DNA of 64,000 nt from Massilia sp. IC2-278 (GCF_020708045.1 NZ_JAJFES010000019.1:1-64000); one strand, 5' to 3'; positions 36,745 to 45,116 are shown, numbered from the stretch's first letter. A program made the numbers and translations. The notes: generated by a model not told the origin, from the sequence alone.

Positions 36745-37319
36745 TCGAGGTGAACGAGGAACTCTGGGCTGCGCTGGCGGGGCGCCGCAATTATCCGCCA
36801 CGCCGCTTGTCCGCACCCGGGCCGGATGCGGCTTCGCTGGAACGCATTTTCGAAGGGGCGGCACAGGTGCCGGACCATGGGCTGTTGCGGCCCTGGCGTT
36901 TTATCCTGGTGCCCGATGCGCGTCGCGCCGACCTGGGCGAGGTATTCGCGCAGTCGCTGGCCGAGCGCGATCCCGACAGTGACGAAGAGGCGCGATCGCG
37001 TGCCCGCGACAAGGCCTTCCATGCGCCGTGCCTGATGGTGGCGGTGCTCAGCGACGATCCCGAAGCGCGCCGGATTCCAAAGAGTGAAAAGCTGGTGTCG
37101 CTCGGCTGCGCGGTGCAAAACATGCTGACCATGGCGCAGGCGCTCGGCTTTTCGAGCGGATTGGCGAGTGGGGCGGCGATGGGCACCGAAGGCATGCGCA
37201 GCTTGCTGCGCCTGGCGCCGCACGAGGAAGCGGTCTGCTTCCTGGCGTTCGGCACGGCGAGCGATCCACGGCCGCCGCGCGAACGGCCGCATCCTTCGGA
37301 GTTCGTGACGACGCTCTGA
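36741..37319 (+). CDS. Small nitroreductase-family flavoprotein (YdjA-like)
   Basis: The 192-aa protein belongs to the FMN-binding nitroreductase fold. It begins with ELWAALAGRRNYPPRRLSAP, the RRS-like FMN-binding start, followed by AAQVPDHGLLRPWRFILVPD, GCAVQNMLTMAQALGFSSGL and AVCFLAFGTASDPRPPRERP near the end. This resembles E. coli YdjA, whose physiological substrate is unclear. Its ATG overlaps the fdhD stop, so the two are translated together. That raises the possibility of a role in formate dehydrogenase maturation or in redox balance under the same conditions. Confidence 0.88.
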   Translation: MIEVNEELWAALAGRRNYPPRRLSAPGPDAASLERIFEGAAQVPDHGLLRPWRFILVPDARRADLGEVFAQSLAERDPDSDEEARSRARDKAFHAPCLMVAVLSDDPEARRIPKSEKLVSLGCAVQNMLTMAQALGFSSGLASGAAMGTEGMRSLLRLAPHEEAVCFLAFGTASDPRPPRERPHPSEFVTTL

Positions 37320-37332
37320 TCAGCGCTTTTCG

Positions 37333-38013
37333 TCAGCGCTCTTCGTCGCGGTGCGCTTCGGTCTTTTCGGGCCAGCGCGCCGTCGGCAAATGCCAGCCGT
37401 AGTGGATTGCGGCCAGGCGCAGTCCCAGGCACAGTGCCGCACCGGCGCAGGCAGTCGCCGTCGTCGGCCAGCCCAGCACGTGGCCGATCACCACCACGCT
37501 GGCGCCGGCCAGCGCCGCCACCGCATAGATATCCGACCTGAAGACACCCGGCACGTTCGACAGCAGCACGTCGCGCGCGATGCCGCCGCCGATCCCGGTC
37601 AGCATGCCCAATAGCGCCGCCATCATCGGCTCCAGCCCGAACACCAGCGCCTTTTGCGAACCCGCCACGCAGAACAGGGCCAACCCTACCGCATCGAAGA
37701 ACAGCACCGGGCTTTGCAGGCGGTTGATGATGGGGTACCAGAAGAAGATCACGACGCCGGCCAGCAGCGAGACGGCCAGGTAGCGCCAGTCGCTGATTGC
37801 GGCAGGGGGCGTAGCGCCGATCAGGAGGTCGCGCACGATACCGCCGGAGTTGGCGGCGACAAACGAGAGCACTAAGACGCCGAAGATATCGAGCCGGCGG
37901 CGCGCGCCGGCTGTGGCGCCGGAGAGGGCGAAGACGAAGGTGCCGACCAGGTCGAGCGTGAGCACGAGGGTCTTGATGGCGGCGTCTACGTCGAGGGAAA
38001 GAACATCGAACAC
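37333..38013 (-). CDS. TRIC-type cation channel / UPF0126 membrane protein (YicG-like)
   Basis: The 226-aa inner-membrane protein has seven hydrophobic segments arranged as two repeats. Each repeat has the family motif: GTFVFALSGATAGARRRLDIFG with GGIVRDLLIG in the first, and DAVGLALFCVAGSQKAL with GGGIARDVLLSNVPGVFRSDIYA in the second (in parts). Bacterial members form trimeric potassium-permeable channels in structural work. The start is GTG, with AAGG seven bases ahead. It is convergent with the nitroreductase gene and marks the last ordinary-composition gene before the low-GC island. Confidence 0.92.
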   Translation of the reverse strand: MFDVLSLDVDAAIKTLVLTLDLVGTFVFALSGATAGARRRLDIFGVLVLSFVAANSGGIVRDLLIGATPPAAISDWRYLAVSLLAGVVIFFWYPIINRLQSPVLFFDAVGLALFCVAGSQKALVFGLEPMMAALLGMLTGIGGGIARDVLLSNVPGVFRSDIYAVAALAGASVVVIGHVLGWPTTATACAGAALCLGLRLAAIHYGWHLPTARWPEKTEAHRDEER

Positions 38014-38418
38014 ATTGTTACCTTGGGTGGACAGCTTGTATGGACAAAGGGCGCAATGATAGCGCAGTAGCTAGCTAATACAAACCTGTTCTTCTAGCCT
38101 ATCACTCACTGCATCCCAGCAGACTCAGGGTCAAGTGCAAATCAAAGCATACTTGGGTACATCGAATGTGCCGCAGTGGCAGCGGAAGCAATGATCGAGG
38201 TCGTTATCGGAAACGAAGCAACCTTGTGTTTTATTCGGAATGCTCGGGTACTTTGCGGTTGTACAACCCATCCGATTAGAGCGCCAATCACGCGTAACAA
38301 GGTAGAAAGCGAAAGCCCCGCATTGCGAGGCTTTCGTTGTTATACTTCCTGTCGCAATACTAATACACCCAAACGAGACGTAATGGATTATGTAGGGCTA
38401 GAATAGTTTATGCTGCGA
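38014..38418. other. Island edge: non-coding, AT-richer, with one hairpin
   Basis: No convincing gene is present. Composition drops sharply from the GC-rich genes on the left. A hairpin CGAAAGCC...GGCTTTCG lies at 38310-38336 and is followed by TTGTTAT on the plus strand, so it may terminate transcription. Short coding-like stretches are interrupted by stops and not identifiable. I see no tRNA or integrase gene that would explain the insertion. Confidence 0.4.
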
Positions 38419-39438
38419 TTACTTAGCGACTGCTGCGCGCATGGCTTGTGCAAGTTTCTCGAGAATTCTTTTAAGGTCTTCAACGTCTTGCTTAACCACG
38501 ACAATTCTTTGACCTTCACGATAGTTTGGATCGTTTGTATTCGAAAGATACTTTGCATCGACGATGCCTTCCGAATGCGCAAGCAAGTGACGCTGCTGAA
38601 AGAGAATACGAAGGCGTGAAAGTTCGTTAGGTAAAAGCCAGTCCTCGTAACTATAACCTACTGCTCTCTTCCACAAATCACTACCGTCAGCGAGCCGTTG
38701 AAATACATTAGTAGACGCTGGTCGAACACCCAGCAATCTCATGTAAAGTGCTTCCGCAAGCTTTTGGAATGCGACAACACCGTCGGGCAAGCAAGATTCC
38801 AGCATCGACTTCGCTGCAATTGCGCCCGCATCCTTCCCGGAAGCGCGTTCAATCGCTTCACGCACAATTTCAGTCGACGATATCTTTACTTCGAGCTTAC
38901 GTAGCGCATCATCAAACATTCGTTCGGCTGAGTTGTACCCACATGTTGGGCAAAAGAATGCCGATCCTACAACTGCAAATCGAGTCGCGCACTGCTCACA
39001 GGTGATCTCGAGTTCCATCGCCTCTGCAGCTTCGATCGGAACGATGATGGTAGAGTATGACGTACTCGCCCCGCTCACACTCATGGACATCTTCACAAGG
39101 CTATTTCTGGATTGGTGGCTATTAAAACCTTGCGCATCTTCGCGCATTGCACTATTTATCGCCCCCTGAAAGCTAGCGACCGCTTGACCTTGCGCTTCAC
39201 TAATTTGGTCGGTCGTGTACCAGCTCTCAGTATGCGCCTTATGACCACACATAGGGCAGGTCACCATAGCGCCGCGCCCAATTGCGGTCCAATCTTCCGC
39301 TTTAACCTTGAAGTGAAACAAACACCCTTCTTTAGGGCATTCTTTGTCGATATACCCCTTACAGTCCGTGCTGACAGGAACAGAGATCGCACTCGTTTCG
39401 GAAAGTCCATGCAGCGTTTTCAAAAGGTTCTCAAACAT
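38419..39438 (-). CDS. Double zinc-ribbon protein with C-terminal HEPN-like domain
   Basis: No named family is certain. From the ATG giving MFENLLKTLHG the protein is 339 aa; a TTG six codons earlier is an alternative. Two zinc-binding units are visible. The first is C-x7-C-x4-C with a following CPMCGH (residues 26-65), and the second is CEQC...CPTCGY (147-167). The last 150 residues are helical and contain ELSRLRILFQQRHLLAHSEG, with the RX4H motif R-H-L-L-A-H at about 283-288 typical of HEPN ribonuclease domains. The low GC content and the island neighbours suggest transfer. An RNA-targeting toxin or defence effector is an inference only. Confidence 0.65.
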   Translation of the reverse strand: MFENLLKTLHGLSETSAISVPVSTDCKGYIDKECPKEGCLFHFKVKAEDWTAIGRGAMVTCPMCGHKAHTESWYTTDQISEAQGQAVASFQGAINSAMREDAQGFNSHQSRNSLVKMSMSVSGASTSYSTIIVPIEAAEAMELEITCEQCATRFAVVGSAFFCPTCGYNSAERMFDDALRKLEVKISSTEIVREAIERASGKDAGAIAAKSMLESCLPDGVVAFQKLAEALYMRLLGVRPASTNVFQRLADGSDLWKRAVGYSYEDWLLPNELSRLRILFQQRHLLAHSEGIVDAKYLSNTNDPNYREGQRIVVVKQDVEDLKRILEKLAQAMRAAVAK

Positions 39439-39528
39439 ATTGCGTATCAGCTCCAAAAAGGATTGTTAAATCCTAGCTGCTATTAGGACGCGGCCGCTGC
39501 TTTATCGATTATGCCGTCCAAAGACGAC

Positions 39529-39981
39529 TTAAATTTTTGTTTCTTGTGATGCGTGTAGACCGTGCTCCATGGCTTTGTTCAGCCACACAGCAATGATTTC
39601 GTCAGCATGACCATCCATAAGGCGCACGTTACCTTGTTCGTCAATCCCCATGTCGGTTCGACCAGATTGGTCGAAATTGAACTCCCCGAGAACGTCGCAG
39701 TACTGCTTCGCACCTACCAAATACATGTGCAAACATACCACTCGGCCACTCACCCTGTTGTCTTTGTACCCTAAGTAAAGTTGAAGGCGAACGGTTGTGT
39801 TCACGTATGTTGCGTCAATCGTGTACGGGTCGACCTGAGTAACGTTCAATGTATTAAATAAGCGTGACGACCATTCCAGGGCAACTTCCTTCGCCCGCAG
39901 GAGGTGCTTAAATTCGGCTAAAATAGTCGGTACGTATTGCTCTAAAGAGCCAAGGCGTTTATAGGTTGGGATATCGATCAC
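39529..39981 (-). CDS. Hypothetical protein of the low-GC island
   Basis: The 150-aa soluble protein starts at GTG, with GGAG six bases ahead (MIDIPTYKRLGSLEQYV). It shows alternating strands such as TTVRLQLYLGYKDNRVSGRVV and a C-terminal DEIIAVWLNKAMEHGLHAS. I do not recognise it. In another frame the DNA beyond its stop continues as a plausible peptide ending GIIDKAAAAS, so its C-terminus may have been altered by a frameshift. It lies between the zinc-ribbon gene and an IS remnant, on the same strand as both large island genes. Confidence 0.5.
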   Translation of the reverse strand: MIDIPTYKRLGSLEQYVPTILAEFKHLLRAKEVALEWSSRLFNTLNVTQVDPYTIDATYVNTTVRLQLYLGYKDNRVSGRVVCLHMYLVGAKQYCDVLGEFNFDQSGRTDMGIDEQGNVRLMDGHADEIIAVWLNKAMEHGLHASQETKI

Positions 39982-40189
39982 TTTGTCTCCGATCAGGTTG
40001 TTTTAATTGCAGGCCACACGTTGTAGACCCAACAATGTAGCCAATTGAGATGAAACTTTTGGGTTCAAGCAGTGCTAGAGCTTTATCGATGCCGTTTTGA
40101 TTGATTGAGTCCCTTCAAAGATAACTTAACCCTGCTCTTCATCTTTTTTTGGCGATCATTTCCTGTGCAACGCTCCAACGTTTCCAGTA

Positions 40190-40760
40190 GCTGGCCCTCG
40201 TCTTCGTCGCATCGACATCAAGTACTTGCCACAGATGCCAGACGAAACTTCGCGGCGCTACTTGTTTGCCGCCATTGACCGAGCCATACACTGGGCGTTC
40301 ATGCGAGTTTGCAGCAACATGACGGACAACAGCGGGACCGATCTCTTTCGCCAGCTTACGCTCGTTTTACTAATTAAAATCACCAAGATCTTAACTGGTA
40401 ACGGCTCTAAATCCGCAGATCGCTTTATAATCAAAGATGAGAAGCCTATCGGCAGCCCCGCCTTCAATGTGGTCTGCGCAGCCATGCCTGCAGAGTGTCG
40501 CTTGGTGCAACTACGTCACCCGCGAAAAGAGGCGTGCACGTTGGCGTCAATGGTCGCATCGGCGAACTGCTGCAATAGACTCGCATTGACAGTCGGGCCA
40601 CTCTGGAGACGGCGTTGCTAAACTACTTAAAACTGTAGACCTATCAAATTCCGCACTACGTCATTGAAAGCAGGACATCGATTCTGGCGCTCAATGAATG
40701 GCAGAAGAAGCATCGCGAATTATTCTTCAAACAGACTCACGACCAGACGAGACTTAACGC
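40190..40760 (+). pseudogene. Degenerate IS481-type transposase fragment
   Basis: The translation contains DIKYLPQMPDETSRRYLFAAIDRA followed by KITKILTGNGSKSADRF, HPRKEACTLASMVASANCCNR and, after stops and frame changes, ALNEWQKKHRELFFKQTHDQTRL (in parts). These blocks are the DDE integrase core and C-terminal tail of IS481-family transposases. The second catalytic Asp of TDNG is Gly here (TGNG), several frames are shifted, and the N-terminal helix-turn-helix part is missing. It is therefore inactive. It shows that the island has a mobile-element history. No terminal inverted repeats could be recognised. Confidence 0.75.
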
Positions 40761-40811
40761 TCAACTTCATTGCTACTGCATTGAATTCGCGAATGCTGAG
40801 CTAATAAGATC

Positions 40812-42449
40812 TTATTCTGCGACTCGTGTCCCGAATGTTCGCCAGAAAGTTGGATGCACATAAGCCGTAGAGCTAGGCTTAATCGCTCCCGAACTCGGCC
40901 CCTCGGCGTTATGGAAGGACCAGTAGGTTCCGCTAGTGGAATCTGGTTTAATTCCAATTAAGCCAACTAAGTAAAATATCTCAAATAAAACTTGGGCGGC
41001 AGAATGTGTTGTGCCTTTGCCATTCACTACTAAATCCGAAATTGCGCGAATAACTGGGTCATGGCTTTCTAGATCGTCTTCGAATTCAGAAAACAATAAA
41101 TCTTGAAGAACATCTTTTGAGATTAAGCTGAATTTAAATGATGCAGGCTTTCGTAGCAGTAGATGCGTATATCTAGTTAAATTCGGGAACGTCGCTCCCC
41201 ATTCTTCCTGAAGAGATACTAGCCGTTTGCTTGAGTACTCACCCTCGGCATCCGAGACACATTGTGCTGTCACAGTGTTTCGACCCTCTGCGTGCTCTAG
41301 GCAAGCGTTTACAAACAAGATTGCATCACGCGGCCGATAGAACGTTCTCTCTGTGAGGTAATCCAAAAAATTTGTCTTCCCAACCTTGTTAGGAAACAAC
41401 TCCCGCAATTTGACGGCGCGTGAGGTGTAACGTTCACGGACCAACTTTGCGATTCGAAGGTCAAGCAAATCTTCAATCTGACTCTTTGACCATTTTAATT
41501 TAAGATAAAGCGACTCGTATTTTTCTTCTTGAAAGCCCGAGTCTCTCGTTGCGGTTATGACGCGGCTTAGCAAGTCAACCCTCAACGAAATAACAACTTT
41601 CACAAACCTTATTTTTTGAAACGATCGAACCGTTTCGATAAGTGCGCGTATCAACTTATAGCGAAGTGAATCTTCGACCCAATGTTCATCTAACCCGTCA
41701 ATGGTAATAAAATAACGCTTTTGCGGATCGTTGAAGATATCTTCAGATAAGACCCTTATTACATCTGAGAGAGCTTTGATCTGAATTTGATTTACTACTT
41801 TTCTCCCGTGCTGAATGACTTCTTGTTTCTGCTCTTCTGAAAGCTTCTTTCCGGCAGAAAAATCGAGTTTAACGTCACCCATTGTGGGCCCGAGCGATGC
41901 TTTAAGGTCGGATTCGACTTTCGTTGTGAGCTCTTTTACGCGATACTCTGTTTCCTCCCAAAACTTTTCACCCCACTCCCTCAGATAATTGATAGCCTGT
42001 TCTTTTGAACGATCCTTGTTGATGCTAGAAAAAAGATTTGCTAAGAAACTCTTCTTTTGATCTTCGTTCTTGATTTTATATTTATTTTTTAATAGCTCAA
42101 CAGTGAGAACGTGCTTCCATAGGAGTTGATAAAATAAATCGAGGTTAACTCCGGCGGCCTCGAAAAACTTGAGAATATCAGAGTTGGCTATGTAGGCTAA
42201 TGATAAATTTTGCGGCGGCAGTTCAATCACATTTTCTTCAACTTCCCTGAGCTTCCGGACTAACGCGCTTTTGCCGGAGCCTGTCCTTCCAACAATAATC
42301 CTTTTGGGACTAGCAAAATCCAAAAGTGCATCAAGGTCGCCGGTTTCGATAAAACAGTCAGAAATATACTTATCGTCTGATTCTGCGTCAGCAGTTCCAA
42401 TGCTGTCGTTACGACGAAAACGAAAGTTGACACCGTTGCTGTTATTCAA
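40812..42449 (-). CDS. P-loop ATPase, Sll1717-like
   Basis: The 545-aa soluble protein has Walker A GRTGSGKS at residues 54-61 and a Walker B strand YFITIDGLDEHW at about 246-257, with a possible arginine sensor in VISLRVDLLSR. Between them is a long charged helical insertion. The C-terminal half is alpha-helical, with LLDLRIAKLVRERYTSR and FYRPRDAILFVNACLEHAEG, as in STAND/KAP-type regulatory ATPases. The start is TTG with GAAGGG upstream. Relatives called Sll1717-family ATPases are often found in variable or defence regions. The gene is strongly AT-rich compared with the window. Function is inferred, not shown. Confidence 0.72.
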   Translation of the reverse strand: MNNSNGVNFRFRRNDSIGTADAESDDKYISDCFIETGDLDALLDFASPKRIIVGRTGSGKSALVRKLREVEENVIELPPQNLSLAYIANSDILKFFEAAGVNLDLFYQLLWKHVLTVELLKNKYKIKNEDQKKSFLANLFSSINKDRSKEQAINYLREWGEKFWEETEYRVKELTTKVESDLKASLGPTMGDVKLDFSAGKKLSEEQKQEVIQHGRKVVNQIQIKALSDVIRVLSEDIFNDPQKRYFITIDGLDEHWVEDSLRYKLIRALIETVRSFQKIRFVKVVISLRVDLLSRVITATRDSGFQEEKYESLYLKLKWSKSQIEDLLDLRIAKLVRERYTSRAVKLRELFPNKVGKTNFLDYLTERTFYRPRDAILFVNACLEHAEGRNTVTAQCVSDAEGEYSSKRLVSLQEEWGATFPNLTRYTHLLLRKPASFKFSLISKDVLQDLLFSEFEDDLESHDPVIRAISDLVVNGKGTTHSAAQVLFEIFYLVGLIGIKPDSTSGTYWSFHNAEGPSSGAIKPSSTAYVHPTFWRTFGTRVAE

Positions 42450-43029
42450 TTTAACCCTTCAAATTGCACAAGGAGGTGGTAGATAAATTTTGACCAGAGT
42501 GGAGAGCTTGAGATAGGGCAATATTGCTGGTTTTTAGGCGTCCATGCAAGGGGTAGTGGCATAAATTTTTATAGCTAAGGTATTTTCTACGATGGCGGTA
42601 CAGCTCCGCCGTTGCTTAAGAAACGAACAATTATGCGCAACGCATACCTTCGCCGGAGACTACTTCATTGAGATATGCGAATGTCCTCAATATGCCTACG
42701 CTCTTGCACGACCGTTCGCTTGCGTTTAGTTTTCAATCGTTGGGCGGGCTTCTGGTGGTTCGCTCTTGGACACTTGTCATTCTCAAGCTCCAGCGCGCGA
42801 ACTTAGCTTAGAGCTCATGCGTTATCTTTCAGTCTGAGCTTAGTGCCAGACTCACCGCCAATGCTGGCGATAAGATCTTCGCTCGATCGAAAACGGGCGC
42901 GGCCAGATCTTGCAACGCTGGAAGCGAAACCTGAGGTCGAAGACGACACGGATGTCGTTGATCTATACCGATATTGCGAACGTTGCTGGAAAAATCAGGT
43001 GCGACGCAAACTGCATAAGCCGGGTCACC
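42450..43029. other. Non-coding right part of the island
   Basis: Nearly 600 bases contain no convincing gene on either strand; the open frames are short and without protein-like character. A strong ribosome-site-like AAGGAGGTGG at about 42468 is not followed by a start codon in a useful frame. Composition gradually rises towards the right. Nothing else was recognised. Confidence 0.4.
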
Positions 43030-43148
43030 TCAGGTCTGACATCCAGACACGAGCTCGTCCTTAACCAATTAGGTCCATGCGGCCAACTAGTGCTGAGGTC
43101 AAGCCAAACTAGCATAAAGCTGAGGCCGTGTCCGAATTTCAGACCTGA
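43030..43148. repeat. Inverted-repeat element, copy 2
   Basis: Arms at 43030-43051 and 43127-43148 match the arms of the element at 105-182, with three mismatches in the left arm and one in the right. Here the spacer is about 75 bases and unrelated to that of copy 1, although sequence just outside the arms (TCACC before, GCTGAGGC inside) is also shared. It lies exactly where normal chromosome composition resumes after the island. Confidence 0.75.
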
Positions 43149-43156
43149 GCCTAGCT

Positions 43157-43309
43157 CACGATCCATCGATTCGGTGTATCGACAGCATCTTCCTAATTCA
43201 TGCCAAATACTGGAGACTGTCCCGCACGCTTGAGGTCGACCGATGGGCGCCGATCCTGCAAATCTGGCATGATCCGGCAGAGATGAGCTATGTGGCTCGC
43301 AAACCATGA
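43157..43309 (+). pseudogene. C-terminal remnant of a truncated gene
   Basis: An open frame entering from the repeat element reads with protein-like character and ends in a TGA that overlaps the next ATG as ATGA. Its last residues are LEVDRWAPILQIWHDPAEMS and YVARKP. The upstream part is replaced by the repeat, and no start codon with a ribosome site is present. It is best explained as the surviving 3' end of a gene that was coupled to the pseudokinase gene. The family was not recognised. Confidence 0.45.
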
Positions 43310-44889
43310 CCAGTCCAATTTCATCCGGATTCGCGCAGCAAGACCTCGAAGGCCGAAGCGTCAGGGATGTCGTCGAGTACAGTTCCGAGCAGGTGAACGA
43401 TGCCTGGTGCCGCAAGATCTTCCGTAAGATCCTGCAATCGCTCGAACTCCAGTACGCGATGCACATGCCGCACCGCGTCATCACGCCCGATACCATCGTG
43501 TTTCATGCGAACGGCGAGCCCTTGCTGATCTCGGACGATATCGATGCCGCTCCGGCACCCGAGTCGCGCCAGGCCGACGACTTGACGGCACTGGCGCGCG
43601 TCATCCACTACGCCATCACTAAAGAGCTCGCACCCACCGGGCCGTTGGCCGGACGCGCCGATGGCTATGGTGCCGCCCTGATTGCTACCGTCGATGCCTG
43701 TATGGACCCGGATCCGGCGCGGCGCCCGCCTTGTGTCGATGCGGTGCGCAGCATGCTCGGCATCGCTGCGTCCGCGCCGCCAGCCGGCGCCGTCACCGCG
43801 TCCGAGGTGCCAGCGCCGCGCGGCAACGACCTCGCTGCACCGGTCATGACCGGGGTGAGCGGATCCGGCATGGTTGCCGTGCCTAATGCATCCGTGGCCG
43901 CTATCGGCAGTGTGCCTACAGGTGCGGCCGACGACAGCGCCACCGGGGTAGTGGGCGCGCCAGTTGTGCCGGGCTTGCCGTCAACCGCGTCCACATCGGC
44001 GCAGTTACCATCGGGGCCCTTGTTGGCCGCCGCGTCTGCACCACCGGACGCGCAGGACGCAAACGTCGGAGTGCATCGTGCGGGTGCGCGCCGCGGCCAG
44101 CGCTGGGCCTTCGCAGCCGGTGGCGGAGCGATTGCAGTCATGGTCGTCCTGTTGTTGTCTACTCAATTGCGCAATCCCGGCCCGCGCGAGCATGTGGTGT
44201 CGACGGCGCCGCAGGCCGCCGCTTCCTCGCATCAGGGTCTGCCAGCGGCGGATTCCGGCGCCGCCTCCACGGGGACTGCGTCTACCGAAGCGCCGACGGC
44301 CCACATCGCCAACGCTGCGCCAGACGATCCGGGCCATACCGACGCACCCGTGACAGCGCCCGATGCAACGGGCAGCGCGGTCGGCGGCACGGCGAGCATT
44401 ACGGACCCTGGCCTGAACGGGAATCCGGCAAGCGATCCTGTCGCTAATCCTGCCTCTGGCTCCTCGTCGCAGGGCGCGACACTAAGTGGAGGTACCGATC
44501 CGCAGGACGGCACGACCCGGGTCAAGTCCAGTCCGGCCGCTGCAAGCGGCAGCGTGGCGGCAAAGGGCCCGCCAGCCGCGTCCGCCCGCGCTGCCGCAGC
44601 GCCGCCACCGAAGGACGTCGCCGCCGTCCGCGCGCGTTCAGCCTTGCTGCCAAGCGCGGTGCCGGGCAAGGCCAGCTACCAACTGCAAATCGTGCCTTGG
44701 GGAGTCGTTTATGTGGATGGGGTCGAACATGGTGTCAGCCCGCCACTCAGGCGCCTGGCGCTGACGCCGGGAAGGCATACGATCCGGATCACGAATCCGA
44801 AGTACCGCGACAGCATCCTCGAGTTCGAGAGCGCACAGACCACCAGCATTGGGAAGATCATCGTCGAGTTCACCGACGCTACCGAGTAA
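43306..44889 (+). CDS. Membrane pseudokinase with C-terminal PEGA domain
   Basis: The 527-aa protein begins with the C-lobe of a Ser/Thr protein kinase fold. MPHRVITPDTIVFHANGEPLL (in parts) stands where HRDxKPxN is expected, SDDID stands in place of DFG, and DDLTALARVIHYAI and CMDPDPARRPP are the usual later helices. The catalytic Asp and the N-terminal lobe with its lysine are absent, so it cannot be a normal kinase. A 110-residue Ala/Pro/Thr linker leads to one membrane helix at about 266-286. A second low-complexity region and a PEGA domain follow (YQLQIVPWGVVYVDGVEHGV and LTPGRHTIRITNPKYRDS, about 453-525). PEGA domains are usually extracytoplasmic. A signalling or scaffold role is likely. 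Confidence 0.72.
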   Translation: MTSPISSGFAQQDLEGRSVRDVVEYSSEQVNDAWCRKIFRKILQSLELQYAMHMPHRVITPDTIVFHANGEPLLISDDIDAAPAPESRQADDLTALARVIHYAITKELAPTGPLAGRADGYGAALIATVDACMDPDPARRPPCVDAVRSMLGIAASAPPAGAVTASEVPAPRGNDLAAPVMTGVSGSGMVAVPNASVAAIGSVPTGAADDSATGVVGAPVVPGLPSTASTSAQLPSGPLLAAASAPPDAQDANVGVHRAGARRGQRWAFAAGGGAIAVMVVLLLSTQLRNPGPREHVVSTAPQAAASSHQGLPAADSGAASTGTASTEAPTAHIANAAPDDPGHTDAPVTAPDATGSAVGGTASITDPGLNGNPASDPVANPASGSSSQGATLSGGTDPQDGTTRVKSSPAAASGSVAAKGPPAASARAAAAPPPKDVAAVRARSALLPSAVPGKASYQLQIVPWGVVYVDGVEHGVSPPLRRLALTPGRHTIRITNPKYRDSILEFESAQTTSIGKIIVEFTDATE

Positions 44890-45116
44890 GCAAAGCCTTC
44901 GCGCCGGCCGAATCTTCGATCCCCTGGTCGCGACTTGGCGCCAGCGTTCATTCAGCAGTCAAGTTAATGCATTGTTACAATACCGAGATGCGGTCCTTGG
45001 CCCTGAGCGTGATCGGGCTATATGCCGCGCATCGTCTTTGGGCGGGAAAACCCTTCTGCAGAGGAGCTGGTGCTCTTCAAGATAATCGGGGTGCGCCTCC
45101 TGGAATTAGCAAAACA

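Noticed and set aside
38160-38300. Possible tRNA or attachment site at the left island edge
   Set aside because: No cloverleaf could be drawn and no matching direct repeat was found at the right edge.
40226-40621. Treating the 131-codon frame as a new hypothetical gene
   Set aside because: Its sequence is a mutated internal part of an IS481-type transposase, and related blocks continue in other frames.
42462-42480. AAGGAGGTGG ribosome-site-like sequence
   Set aside because: It is followed at once by stop codons and has no start codon with a useful frame.
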